From: Candidatus Magasanikbacteria bacterium RIFOXYD2_FULL_41_14
Lineage (GTDB): Bacteria; Patescibacteriota; Patescibacteriia; Magasanikbacterales; GWA2-37-8
DNA length: 44,233 nucleotides
Assembly (NCBI GenBank): GCA_001784475.1
Contig: MFRE01000022.1
Span: 1 to 44,233, forward strand
Direction: 5' to 3'
Each line of letters begins with the position of its first letter. The stretch's first letter is position 1. Shown here piece by piece: positions 8,824-18,234 of this stretch. Below the pieces are notes generated by a model that was not told where the DNA came from, made no database searches, and saw only the letters and a list, made by a program, of their open reading frames with translations. The translations under genes and the position numbers were made by a program.

Positions 8824-10218
8824 ATGTCAAAATTACATAAAACAATTTCACCACTGTTGCTTATAAGCGGTATTTTTGCGCTTTTAATCACTGCCGGTTT
8901 TGGCTGTAAAGGCATGACTACAGCTGAAAAACAGCTGACCCAGCCGATTAAATTAGAGTATTGGACGATTTTTGATGATGTGGATGCTTTGCGTGCTAAT
9001 ATCAATAATTATAAAATTTCACGACCATATTTAACAGTAAATGTTCGTCAGTTAAGTGCTGATGAATTTTATCCGCGTTTGATTGAGGCCTTGGCCGAGG
9101 ACAAAGGGCCAGATATAATTTCCATTCGTAATCGCTGGCTCAAAGAATACGAGAGCAAATTAGCGCCGATGCCGGCTACTGCCGGTGATACTTTGGTGAC
9201 GGTTACCAAAACCCAATTAGGCACTAACACCACAGTTACACCCGTTAGTCGTTCTTTGCCGACTATTGGCCAATTGGACAGCGAATATGTCAAGGCAGTT
9301 AAGCAAGATGTGGTGTTGAATAATAAAATTTATGGCCTGCCTTTATCTTTAGATACTTTGGCGGTCTATTATAATAAAGATTTGTTAGATCGCGCGGGTA
9401 TTGCCCAACCACCGAAAAATTGGGTGGAGTTTCAAGCTGATGTTAAGAAAATTACCAAATACGATAGTCGTACCGGACAAGTGACGCAAGCGGGCGCGGC
9501 CTTGGGAAGTGGTAAAAATGTGGCTGGTGTGGATGATATTTTACAAGTAATTTTTGCTCAAAGCAAAGTGCCTTTTGTTAATGCTAATGGGCAGGCGGTA
9601 TTTGCCGGAGGTAATGGAAAAGATCAAAGCGCGGCGACCAATCTGGTAAATTTTTATACTGACTTTGCCAATCCCAGTCGTGATACTTATACTTGGAATA
9701 ACCAAATGGGGGCTTCGTTGGATGAGTTTGTGAGTGGCAAGGTAGGTTTTTTAATCGGGTATAGTTATCATCATTCTTTAATTAAAGCGCGCGCTCCGCA
9801 ATTAAATTTTGGTGTACTGCCTTTGTTTCAATTGGATCCAGACAATCCAGTCAATGCCGCTAACTATTGGGTAAGCGCTGTTACTGCTAAATCTAAAAAT
9901 CAAAACGCGGCCTGGAGTTTAATTGATTATTTAACTCACTCCAAAGCGACCAAAGATTATTTAGATGCCACCGGTCGGCCGTCGGCTTTGCGCGTTTATT
10001 TATCCGCTCAAAAAGAAAATTCAGCACTTTTGCCATTTGTCAGTCAGGTTTTGGTAGCGCAAAGTTGGTATCATGGTCGTAATTATGACGTTGCCTTAAA
10101 AGCGGTAAGTGATATGGTGGATAGTTGGATTATTTTGCCGCAGAAGGCGGTTGGCGTTAATGATTATCGGCAGAATTTATTAAATCAAACGGCCGCCAAA
10201 ATTAATCAAACGTTGTAG
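8824..10218 (+). CDS. ABC-type extracellular (sugar) solute-binding lipoprotein
   Basis: Lipobox ITAGFGC; SBP family 1 features (YWTIFDD..., YGLPLSLDTLAVYYNKDLLDRAGIAQPPKNW). Confidence 0.85.
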   Translation: MSKLHKTISPLLLISGIFALLITAGFGCKGMTTAEKQLTQPIKLEYWTIFDDVDALRANINNYKISRPYLTVNVRQLSADEFYPRLIEALAEDKGPDIISIRNRWLKEYESKLAPMPATAGDTLVTVTKTQLGTNTTVTPVSRSLPTIGQLDSEYVKAVKQDVVLNNKIYGLPLSLDTLAVYYNKDLLDRAGIAQPPKNWVEFQADVKKITKYDSRTGQVTQAGAALGSGKNVAGVDDILQVIFAQSKVPFVNANGQAVFAGGNGKDQSAATNLVNFYTDFANPSRDTYTWNNQMGASLDEFVSGKVGFLIGYSYHHSLIKARAPQLNFGVLPLFQLDPDNPVNAANYWVSAVTAKSKNQNAAWSLIDYLTHSKATKDYLDATGRPSALRVYLSAQKENSALLPFVSQVLVAQSWYHGRNYDVALKAVSDMVDSWIILPQKAVGVNDYRQNLLNQTAAKINQTL

Positions 10219-10220
10219 TT

Positions 10221-10325
10221 GTCATTCCCGCGCAAGCGGGAATCCAGTGGTCGTCAATTGTCATCCCCGCGACAACGTGGATCCAGTAGCCGGCAATTAT
10301 CATCCCCGCGACAACGTGGATCCAG
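10221..10325. repeat. three REP-like palindromes in tandem
   Basis: gtcattcccgcgcaagcgggaatccag (10221-10247), gtcatccccgcgacaacgtggatccag (10260-10286 and 10299-10325). Confidence 0.85.
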
Positions 10326-10335
10326 AAAAGTATGT

Positions 10336-10638
10336 ATGTTAGAACGAAGATATTATGTATACATTTTAGCCAGTCAGAAAAATGGTACTCTATATATTGG
10401 TTTAACAAATAATTTAGTCAAAAGAATTTATCAGCATAAAAATAATTTAATTGCTGGGTTTACAAAAAAATATAATGTTCACCAGTTGGTATACTATGAA
10501 GAATATGATAATATAAATATAGCCATAAGTCGTGAAAAACAAATGAAAAAATGGGAAAGAAAATGGAAGTTAGAGTTAATAGAAAAAGATAATCTATTGT
10601 GGCGAGATTTGTATAAAGAATTGAATCCGATATATTAA
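10336..10638 (+). CDS. GIY-YIG nuclease family protein (UPF0213/YhbQ-like)
   Basis: RRYYVYILASQKNGTLYIGLTNNLVKRIYQHKN; start placed at 10336 because upstream ORF lies in the repeats. Confidence 0.85.
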   Translation: MLERRYYVYILASQKNGTLYIGLTNNLVKRIYQHKNNLIAGFTKKYNVHQLVYYEEYDNINIAISREKQMKKWERKWKLELIEKDNLLWRDLYKELNPIY

Positions 10639-10645
10639 TTTAAAA

Positions 10646-10672
10646 CTGGATTCCCGCTTGCGCGGGAATGAC
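10646..10672. repeat. REP-like palindrome, inverted relative to 10221-10247
   Basis: ctggattcccgcttgcgcgggaatgac. Confidence 0.85.
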
Positions 10673-10683
10673 AAGACAAAATT

Positions 10684-11604
10684 ATGCAAAATAAATTAAA
10701 AATATTAAGTGTTGTCGCCTTTGCCTTTGCCTTGGTTGGGTTTATTTTAGTGCCGGCATCGGCGGCACGGGCGACTGGGAACTGTTTGTGCGTGGACGAT
10801 TTGTCAACCGCAACAGATTTAGCAACTTATAACATGTTAAGCGCGCCAGTGTGTGAAGAGGCGGCGAATGAACCTAGTTGTGTTTCTACTGTATGTAGTA
10901 GCGTAGCAGGAACATTTTATGCCACTGACGAAGAGTGCGCCACCGCTTTGAGTGCTTGGGTGGTAAGCCGAGATAATTTAGCCACATCTTTTGCCGGGGC
11001 AACGTCTGTTGGGGAAAATGGCACTTGTTTTTGTTCGGCTGCTTTTCCGCAAGAAAAACAATTGACCGGGCTTGATAGTATTAGTGATTCTCAAAGTGCT
11101 TGTATCCCCGATGTTGCCGGTGAAGCTGCCTGTCAGGGTGTTTGCAATGATTCTAAATATCCCGGCCATAACTATAAATTTTTTACTGATACCGCTGACG
11201 GCGGTTTAAACAAATGTGAAATCGCCCAAAATGAATGGGAAAAGCAGTTGGAGTCGCTTAAAACTTCGGCCGGAAGCGTGCGTGCGAGCCAAAGCCGATT
11301 TATTCCCGATTGTTTACTCGCTGATATTTTAATGCCGGAATGCCGTGATATTAGTATTTTTGTAATGCTGGGCATTAATATCGCCCGTTATTTGTTTGCG
11401 ATTGTGGGCGCGCTGGCTTTGTTGTTTTTTATCTATGGCGGTTTTATCTTAATTTTGTCGCAAGGCAATCCGGAAAAAGTTAAAAAAGGAACCGGCTCTA
11501 TCCTTTCCGCTTTGATTGGCTTGGCCGTGGTGTTCGCCGCGTATGTGTTGGTGAACTTCTTGGGCGAGGCCGTGGGGATTAGTAGCGGGTTGAAATTATT
11601 ATAG
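10684..11604 (+). CDS. T4SS-pilin-like membrane protein, Cys-rich ectodomain (paralog 1)
   Basis: signal peptide; two C-terminal TMs with YGGFILILSQGNPEKVKKGTGSILSALIGLAVVFAAYVLVNF. Confidence 0.75.
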   Translation: MQNKLKILSVVAFAFALVGFILVPASAARATGNCLCVDDLSTATDLATYNMLSAPVCEEAANEPSCVSTVCSSVAGTFYATDEECATALSAWVVSRDNLATSFAGATSVGENGTCFCSAAFPQEKQLTGLDSISDSQSACIPDVAGEAACQGVCNDSKYPGHNYKFFTDTADGGLNKCEIAQNEWEKQLESLKTSAGSVRASQSRFIPDCLLADILMPECRDISIFVMLGINIARYLFAIVGALALLFFIYGGFILILSQGNPEKVKKGTGSILSALIGLAVVFAAYVLVNFLGEAVGISSGLKLL

Positions 11605-11657
11605 GTTTAACAGCATTTAAGAAAATTGTGATTAAAAAACAAAATATTAGATAGTTT

Positions 11658-12671
11658 ATGTTTTTGAATAAGGATAATTTTGTTAGAAAAAAAAGTCGCA
11701 ATAAATTGTTGGTAGTAGCAATTAGTTTGTTGGTATGTTTTGTTAATGTAAACTTTGTTTCGGCGTCAACTGAAAATTACATTTTGGAGCATATTGATGC
11801 CAGGTTTCATCAGTATGATAACCCTGCGTCCGCTAGCGTTAATAAACCAAAATGTTCCACGGAAAATTTTTGTTATTGCAAGCTAAATTTTCCGGAAGTT
11901 TCCCTAGGTTATGATCTTGGCACTTGGATATCACGCTCTCGTTTTTTTGTTGGGGTTTTTAAAACCGACGCGTGGCCATTGTATGAAATCAGAATGATAT
12001 CGGCAGATTATGGTGGAAAAAATGTTGAAAAGTTATATGGTTCTAAATTGACAGTAAAAGAAGGTGAGTGTTTTATGCAGGACCAGTTAACATTTGTTGA
12101 TGGAGACAGAGATTATGAGATGAATCCGATTTTGCCAGAGGACATTACTTGTGAATATATGCTCGCCGACGGCTTTGGCTGTTGTTGTGCTAATAATACC
12201 GACGGGTCGGTGGAGTGCACCCAAACCGCGAAAGACCAAACCGACTGCACTTTGCATTGTGCTAATCCAACCGATACCGCTTATCCGGATGAGCCAAATT
12301 GTTCCGCGCGCAATCGCAAAGCCTATGTTTCCACATCCACCGTTGATATTGATTTCACTAGTATTAAAGCCGAGATGTTAAAACAACTAAACCCTTTGTC
12401 TTGGTTGGCTAAAAAAGCGGGTGGCGAGACGGCCACCGGCCAAATAAATAATTTTATTGGTGTGGCCTTAAAGTTCTTTATGTACGCCATTGGTTCGCTC
12501 TTGTTATTGTTCTATGTTTATGCCGGATTTTTGTGGATGACCGCTATGGGCAATGCGGAAAAAATCACCAAAGCCAAAACGATAATGTTCTGGGCCACAT
12601 TATCAATTGTGGTGCAACTGTTTGCCTATGCTTTGGTGCAGAGCGTGCTTAATTTATTACAAAATGGATAG
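11658..12671 (+). CDS. T4SS-pilin-like membrane protein (paralog 2)
   Basis: YAGFLWMTAMGNAEKITKAKTIMFWATLSIVVQLFAYAL; CCCANNTDGSVECTQT. Confidence 0.75.
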   Translation: MFLNKDNFVRKKSRNKLLVVAISLLVCFVNVNFVSASTENYILEHIDARFHQYDNPASASVNKPKCSTENFCYCKLNFPEVSLGYDLGTWISRSRFFVGVFKTDAWPLYEIRMISADYGGKNVEKLYGSKLTVKEGECFMQDQLTFVDGDRDYEMNPILPEDITCEYMLADGFGCCCANNTDGSVECTQTAKDQTDCTLHCANPTDTAYPDEPNCSARNRKAYVSTSTVDIDFTSIKAEMLKQLNPLSWLAKKAGGETATGQINNFIGVALKFFMYAIGSLLLLFYVYAGFLWMTAMGNAEKITKAKTIMFWATLSIVVQLFAYALVQSVLNLLQNG

Positions 12672-12737
12672 TTTGGTCTGGTTGCTTAATTTTTAGTTAG
12701 TAAGTCATTGCAGGTTAAATGTGGTACATTGCTATAT

Positions 12738-13694
12738 ATGAAAAAAATTGTTTTAATTTTAGTGGGATTGGCAACATTTTTAGCTGTGCCCGGGATGGTC
12801 GCCGCCAGTAGTTATACTTCGGAAGATATGTATCTAAATTCTTTGTGGGAAGCAGATGGCACCGCTGCAAATATTGGGAACAATAAGACACTATGCGTTG
12901 AGACTAGTTTTTGTATTTGTCATGTGGCTTTTGATTTTAGCGCGTTTAGATCTACTCAAAAATATACCGGAAAATTTTTTGACGGGGCAAAACTCTATTC
13001 TCTCCACAATGAGTTTAATTTTTTGGATACTAATGGTGACGAAAGCATTGGCAACCCTTATGTTAGTGCTAGTTTAAAAATAAATGATAGCGGAAAAGAA
13101 TGTTTAATAAATTTTGAGGATATTCCTTGGCCTGCTAAATATGATAATTTTGTAAATTGGCCGACTATAGATTGTCATTATAATACCGCCAACGGCTATG
13201 GCTGTTGTTGTGCTAATAATACCGACGGGTCGGTGGAGTGCACCCAAACCGTGAAAGACAAAACCGACTGCACTTTGCATTGTGCTAATCCAACCGATAC
13301 CGCTTATCCGGATGAGCCAAATTGTTCCGCGCGCAATCGCAAAGCCTATGTTTCCACATCCACCGTTGATATTGACCTTGAAAGCGTAAGAGCCGAAGCC
13401 GCCAAGCAATTAAACCCTTTGTCTTGGTTGGCTAAAAAAGCGGGTGGCGAGACGGCCACCGGCCAAATTAATAATTTTATTGGTGTGGCCTTAAAGTTCT
13501 TTATGTACGCCATTGGCTCGCTCTTGTTATTGTTCTATGTTTATGCCGGATTTTTGTGGATGACCGCTATGGGCAATGCGGAAAAAATCACCAAAGCCAA
13601 AACGATAATGTTTTGGTGCACCTTGTCTATCGTCGTCCAGCTGTTTGCCTATGCTTTGGTGCAGAGCGTGCTTAATTTATTACAAAATGGATAG
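12738..13694 (+). CDS. T4SS-pilin-like membrane protein (paralog 3)
   Basis: C-terminal ~160 aa nearly identical to paralog 2; start MKKIVLILVGLATFL. Confidence 0.75.
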   Translation: MKKIVLILVGLATFLAVPGMVAASSYTSEDMYLNSLWEADGTAANIGNNKTLCVETSFCICHVAFDFSAFRSTQKYTGKFFDGAKLYSLHNEFNFLDTNGDESIGNPYVSASLKINDSGKECLINFEDIPWPAKYDNFVNWPTIDCHYNTANGYGCCCANNTDGSVECTQTVKDKTDCTLHCANPTDTAYPDEPNCSARNRKAYVSTSTVDIDLESVRAEAAKQLNPLSWLAKKAGGETATGQINNFIGVALKFFMYAIGSLLLLFYVYAGFLWMTAMGNAEKITKAKTIMFWCTLSIVVQLFAYALVQSVLNLLQNG

Positions 13695-13722
13695 TTTGAT
13701 TAGATGACTAAATTTTAGTAGT

Positions 13723-14517
13723 TTGTGTATGATTAAAAAAATGAAAATAAAAATGTTATTTACTGCCACGATAGTTTTTATGGTCGGCCTATTTTTATTA
13801 CCAACGGCGGTTTTGGCTGGTGGTGCTTGTTTGTGTCGTGGACAAATTGGGTTAAATTGGTTGGGTGAGGTGGTTGTTCCCACAGAACAATTGAATGCTA
13901 TTTGTACTGATTATACCGATAGTGTTTGTACCATAATTGATTTTCCAATTCCAAGTGAATACGCGAAAGATAGCGCTGAATGCGACCTATTACCATTGGG
14001 TACCACGGATGAGCTTTTTGCGAAATATGAAGTTCCCAGCAGTGTGACCATGCTTCTTGACGTGGACGTTTCATTTGAGGCTACTTGCCGGTGGGTAGAA
14101 TCAGCAAATGATGGTACTTTATCTCCTGGAATGATTGGCGGGCCCGACTTAAATGGAGTAATTTCGGAAAATATGGAAGCGGCTGGATTAGAAAAAATCA
14201 CCCCGACTGTTCCGGTTAGTAAAAATGGCTGTCCGGGCGGTTATACCTGTCTCACTAACCCATTGGAAAATAAGAAAGCAGACATTCCTTTTATTATTGG
14301 CACGGTTATTAAAAGCGCTATGGGTTTGGCGGGCGCGCTCGCGCTTTTTATGGTAATTTGGGGGGCGCAGGGATGGCTCTTGGCAGCTGGGAACCCGGAA
14401 AAAATTAAAGAGGGTAGTAAAACCATTATCTGGGCAATAGTGGGTCTGTTGGTTTTGTTTATGGCATACCTAGTGCTGGCAATTGTTCTAAATACACTTA
14501 CCACCGGCGTTGTTTAA
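13723..14517 (+). CDS. T4SS-pilin-like membrane protein (paralog 4)
   Basis: signal peptide; WGAQGWLLAAGNPEKIKEGSKTIIWAIVGLLVLFMAYL. Confidence 0.7.
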   Translation: MCMIKKMKIKMLFTATIVFMVGLFLLPTAVLAGGACLCRGQIGLNWLGEVVVPTEQLNAICTDYTDSVCTIIDFPIPSEYAKDSAECDLLPLGTTDELFAKYEVPSSVTMLLDVDVSFEATCRWVESANDGTLSPGMIGGPDLNGVISENMEAAGLEKITPTVPVSKNGCPGGYTCLTNPLENKKADIPFIIGTVIKSAMGLAGALALFMVIWGAQGWLLAAGNPEKIKEGSKTIIWAIVGLLVLFMAYLVLAIVLNTLTTGVV

Positions 14518-14614
14518 CACTAAAAATTAGTTAAAATCGGCATAATCTTAAAATTCCCAAAAGCCCTTTATTTTTTCCGCGATTTGTGCTATACTATTTT
14601 ATAGGTTTATCACT

Positions 14615-14687
14615 GTCATCCCCGCATAAGCGGGGATCCAGGCAAACAACTGTAAACCTCGGCATTCCCGCTTTCGCGGGAATGACA
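14615..14687. repeat. REPIN-like inverted pair of palindromes
   Basis: gtcatccccgcataagcggggatccag ... cggcattcccgctttcgcgggaatgac. Confidence 0.8.
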
Positions 14688-14734
14688 ATAATAAATAAAT
14701 CAAATATGTTGATTCTGCGAAAGGGGGTGAAACT

Positions 14735-15142
14735 ATGAATAAATTGTTTTCCGGATTAATTTTGAGCGTGATGATGTTGGGTTTGGTGGCGGTCTTAGCT
14801 CCGACCACGCCGGCTCACGCCATTATTGCTGATGAAACACCAATAACTACCGATGATTTGGGGGTTGTATACGGTTCTTATACTGGTTTAGGTTCGCGCG
14901 ATGTGCGCGATACTGTCGCCTCAATAATTAGGGTTGCGCTCGGACTACTCGGCATTGTCGCCGTGGTAATTATCATAATTGGTGGTTTTACCTGGATGAC
15001 TGCTGGTGGCAACGACGAAAAAGTTGGAGAAGCCAAGAAATGGATTTTCTCCGGCGTGATTGGTCTTGCCATTATTTTGTCCGCCTACGCCTTGGCCAAC
15101 TACGTTATTGCTCAGTTGGTAACTGCTACCTCAAATACTTAG
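14735..15142 (+). CDS. T4SS-pilin-like membrane protein (paralog 5)
   Basis: GGFTWMTAGGNDEKVGEAKKWIFSGVIGLAIILSAYALANYV; strong SD aagggggtg. Confidence 0.8.
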   Translation: MNKLFSGLILSVMMLGLVAVLAPTTPAHAIIADETPITTDDLGVVYGSYTGLGSRDVRDTVASIIRVALGLLGIVAVVIIIIGGFTWMTAGGNDEKVGEAKKWIFSGVIGLAIILSAYALANYVIAQLVTATSNT

Positions 15143-15275
15143 TAATATTTATCTGTCAGATGGGTTCTATTTTGAAAAAAATGGATGGGCGCGCTTGTTC
15201 AGCTGAAAAGCCATGGAAACAGGCGCGCCCCCTTCTGGCGGTAAAACCAAATGTCATTCTGGTCAAAACGAAGGT

Positions 15276-15352
15276 GTCATCCCCATGACAATGGGGATCC
15301 AGTCGTAAACATACAGTATCAAACCATGGATTCCCGCTGTTGCGGGAATGAC
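15276..15352. repeat. REPIN-like inverted pair of palindromes
   Basis: gtcatccccatgacaatggggatccag ... tggattcccgctgttgcgggaatgac. Confidence 0.8.
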
Positions 15353-15372
15353 ACATCCCGAGTTTAAAAGAA

Positions 15373-15819
15373 ATGATACTTTCTAACATTTATATGTTTT
15401 GGAAAAAATTCTTCTCAAATATCGCAATATTTTTGGCAATTTTTTCAGTTGGAGTACTGCCGGCTTTTACTGTGGCAGTAGCCGCTCCGCCTGATCCTAA
15501 AGCCACTAATTATGGTATTAATACTGTTCAAAAGGCCGCCGGTTTACCAACTGATGTGGCCGGGCAAACGAGTATCCCCGGTTTAATTGGTGTAATTGTC
15601 GGTTTGGCGCTATCGCTCGTGGCGGTAGTGTTTTTTGTTTTGATTTTGTATTCCGGCGCGGTGTGGATGACAGCGATGGGCAATAGCGAGCGCGTAACTA
15701 AGGCCAAAACAACCTTGGAAACAGCGGCGATTGGGCTTGTGATTGTTTTAGCCGCTTATGCGATTGCCACTTTTGTGTTTAGTACTTTAGCGGGTGGTGC
15801 GTCCGCGGAGGGGGGGTAG
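15373..15819 (+). CDS. T4SS-pilin-like membrane protein (paralog 6), possibly frameshifted at its C-terminus
   Basis: YSGAVWMTAMGNSERVTKAKTTLETAAIGLVIVLAAYAIATFVF; ends in a G7 run. Confidence 0.75.
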   Translation: MILSNIYMFWKKFFSNIAIFLAIFSVGVLPAFTVAVAAPPDPKATNYGINTVQKAAGLPTDVAGQTSIPGLIGVIVGLALSLVAVVFFVLILYSGAVWMTAMGNSERVTKAKTTLETAAIGLVIVLAAYAIATFVFSTLAGGASAEGG

Positions 15820-16028
15820 TTTTGACTTGAAGTGTAGCGATGTATATGGGGACAGAGGTGAGAGAGGTTTTTGTGTTAGTAATATGAGTGAGTGTACATC
15901 ATCTGCCCTAGACGCAGGTACTCTACTTAAAGTTCGGCCTGGAGAATGTTTAAAAAAGGACAAACCAATTTGTTGCACCATTGATAATAATTATTAACAA
16001 ATCAAATTTTAAGATAATTGGTATGGAA

Positions 16029-16111
16029 TCGTCATTCCCGTGAAAACGGGAATCCAGTCGCAATAAGTATTTTACTAAAAAACTCTGGATCCCCGATCAA
16101 GTCGGGGATGA
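16029..16111. repeat. REPIN-like inverted pair of palindromes
   Basis: gtcattcccgtgaaaacgggaatccag ... ctggatccccgatcaagtcggggatgac. Confidence 0.8.
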
Positions 16112-16132
16112 CAGGTAAATGTAAAATTAAAT

Positions 16133-16504
16133 ATGAAAAAAACTTTTTTAATTTCTATAATGATGGTGGCATTGTTAATGCCAGTGTTGGGAGTAGTGGC
16201 GGCACAGGCTTTGGTTCTTTCAAATTCCGCTACTAAATTGGAGGATGTGGGCAAATTAACTAAAATGGAGAAGAGCTTAAGTTTTGGTATTGGCAACGTT
16301 GGCAATATGGTGCTCGCGCTTGTTGGTACAATATTTTTTGGCCTGACTGTTTATGCCGGTATCCGTTGGATGACCGCGCAAGGCAATGATGAACATATTA
16401 AAAAAGCCCAAAATACTTTAATCGCGGCCGTGGTAGGGCTAATAATTACAATGATGGCCTACGCGATTACGGCGTTTGTTACCAGTCGGGTGGGGGCATT
16501 ATAA
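16133..16504 (+). CDS. T4SS-pilin-like membrane protein (paralog 7)
   Basis: YAGIRWMTAQGNDEHIKKAQNTLIAAVVGLIITMMAYAITAFV. Confidence 0.8.
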   Translation: MKKTFLISIMMVALLMPVLGVVAAQALVLSNSATKLEDVGKLTKMEKSLSFGIGNVGNMVLALVGTIFFGLTVYAGIRWMTAQGNDEHIKKAQNTLIAAVVGLIITMMAYAITAFVTSRVGAL

Positions 16505-16519
16505 AAAAAAGCGGGCAAC

Positions 16520-16665
16520 TGTCATCCCTATGACAACGGGGATCCAGTCGCAAACATACAGTGTCAAACTCTGGATTCCCGCTTACACGGGAATGACACT
16601 ACGAAAATCCGGCGTCGTGGCGGGAATGACACTACAAATTGTCATCCCCGTGACAACGGGGATCC
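16520..16665. repeat. cluster of REP-like palindromes
   Basis: gtcatccctatgacaacggggatccag, ctggattcccgcttacacgggaatgac, gtcatccccgtgacaacggggatccag. Confidence 0.8.
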
Positions 16666-16691
16666 AGTAATATAGGTTTTACTAAAAAGTT

Positions 16692-17228
16692 ATGAACAAA
16701 TTTTTAAAAAATATTTTTGCTGGTAGTATTATAATAGTCGGTTTATTTTCATTATTTTTTAGCGCGCCGGCTTGGGCCGCGCCCGGCTTAAATGAGGCGG
16801 GTGGATATTTGGATACCTTGGGGGGCGGCGCCGGTTTGGAAGGCGAAATAACGATTTCTACCGGCAATGTTATTAATACTTTTTTGGCGGCCGTGGGCAC
16901 GATATTTTTTATTTTAACAATTTACGCCGGTATCCGTTGGATGACGGCCCAAGGCGCCGATGAGAAAATAACCAAGGCCAAAGATACTTTGCAAGCCGCT
17001 TTAATCGGACTCGCGATAATTTTAATGGCTTACGCGATTACGGCGTTTGTGACCGGAAGGTTGAGCCGTTCAAATATGCCGAATAATCAAGGCAGTAACC
17101 CGATTGATTCATCGTTGGAATGTACCAGCGCCGCTGTAGGTGGCCAGTGTCAAAATGGTTGTTTGGAGATTGGGAAAAAAATGATAGGGTCTTGTGATGA
17201 TTTAGGTGGAATAAATTGTTGCAAATAA
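16692..17228 (+). CDS. T4SS-pilin-like membrane protein with Cys-rich C-terminus (paralog 8)
   Basis: YAGIRWMTAQGADEKITKAKDTLQAALIGLAIILMAYAITAFV; tail CTSAAVGGQCQNGCLEIGKKMIGSCDDLGGINCCK. Confidence 0.8.
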   Translation: MNKFLKNIFAGSIIIVGLFSLFFSAPAWAAPGLNEAGGYLDTLGGGAGLEGEITISTGNVINTFLAAVGTIFFILTIYAGIRWMTAQGADEKITKAKDTLQAALIGLAIILMAYAITAFVTGRLSRSNMPNNQGSNPIDSSLECTSAAVGGQCQNGCLEIGKKMIGSCDDLGGINCCK

Positions 17229-17239
17229 TTTTATTATTT

Positions 17240-17749
17240 ATGAAAAAATTTCTTGTAAGCATATCTGTAGGTATTTTATTGTTAGTACCAACTATAGCGA
17301 CTTTAGCAGCGCCGGATATATTAGGTGAGGATGGTGCCGGGGGTAATCTGTTGGGGGGGATAGCGGAAAATGCCGGTTATAGCCCAAATGATACGTCTAG
17401 CACTGCTTTGTCAGCTAAAGTTGGGCAAATTGTTACTATTGCTTTATCGCTCGTGGGCACAATATTTTTTGCCTTAACAGTATATGCCGGATTTTTATGG
17501 ATGACTGCCAGTGGCAATGACGAGAAAGTTAAAAAAGCCACGGATATTTTAAAAGCCGCTTTAATCGGTCTCATATTATCTTTGGCCGCCTTTAGCATTA
17601 GTATATTTGTAACTTCAAGAATAGTGGGATATACAGTCGCGCCCGCGCCGGCCGTCGGCGCGCCTGCTTCTGCCGGTACGCCCACAACCGGGTTTTGGAA
17701 TGGATTTGCCCAAGCGGCGAGCGGCTATTGGGATATTTTGACAAGATAA
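17240..17749 (+). CDS. T4SS-pilin-like membrane protein (paralog 9)
   Basis: YAGFLWMTASGNDEKVKKATDILKAALIGLILSLAAFSISIFV; start MKKFLVS. Confidence 0.8.
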   Translation: MKKFLVSISVGILLLVPTIATLAAPDILGEDGAGGNLLGGIAENAGYSPNDTSSTALSAKVGQIVTIALSLVGTIFFALTVYAGFLWMTASGNDEKVKKATDILKAALIGLILSLAAFSISIFVTSRIVGYTVAPAPAVGAPASAGTPTTGFWNGFAQAASGYWDILTR

Positions 17750-17760
17750 TAATTATTTTT

Positions 17761-18231
17761 ATGAAAAATCAAAAGTTATTAGTATTTGGCATGGTGATAA
17801 TAGTCGCCTTAGTTGGCTTAAATATTTTTTCCGCGCGCGCCGCAAATGTGAGTGAAGAAATTGGCGGGCAATTAAGCGCAGCTGGCGCTGGGAATGGCGT
17901 GGACCTTGGCACTTACACTGACCCGCGGATGATCGCCGCCAATATAATTAAGATTGCCTTGGGATTTATTGGTATAATTTTTGTGGTTTTAATGACTTAT
18001 GCCGGTTTTTTGTGGATGACAGCGGGTGGTAAAGATGAACAAATTGAAAAATCAAAGAGTTTGTTATTTCAGTCCGTAATTGGCCTTATCATTATTTTGA
18101 GTGCCTATTCTATAACCATCTTAGCGGTTAAATTGGCCAAAGCAGAAAGGACCACTAGCCCCAGTGCCATCATTTATATTGAACAAATCCAAAATGGCCG
18201 GTCTTGCGGAACTTCAGATAGCTGTGAATAA
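17761..18231 (+). CDS. T4SS-pilin-like membrane protein (paralog 10)
   Basis: YAGFLWMTAGGKDEQIEKSKSLLFQSVIGLIIILSAYSITILAVK; start MKNQKLLVFG. Confidence 0.8.
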   Translation: MKNQKLLVFGMVIIVALVGLNIFSARAANVSEEIGGQLSAAGAGNGVDLGTYTDPRMIAANIIKIALGFIGIIFVVLMTYAGFLWMTAGGKDEQIEKSKSLLFQSVIGLIIILSAYSITILAVKLAKAERTTSPSAIIYIEQIQNGRSCGTSDSCE

Positions 18232-18234
18232 TAG

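Noticed and set aside
10221-10325. Possible CRISPR-like array of three regularly spaced palindromes
   Set aside because: Spacers are only ~12 nt and similar, and the same units occur as dispersed inverted doublets; REP/REPIN-like repeat instead
10219-10335. N-terminal Arg/Ser-rich 39 residues of ORF 10219-10638
   Set aside because: Translation of three REP-like palindromes; GIY-YIG domain starts after ATG 10336
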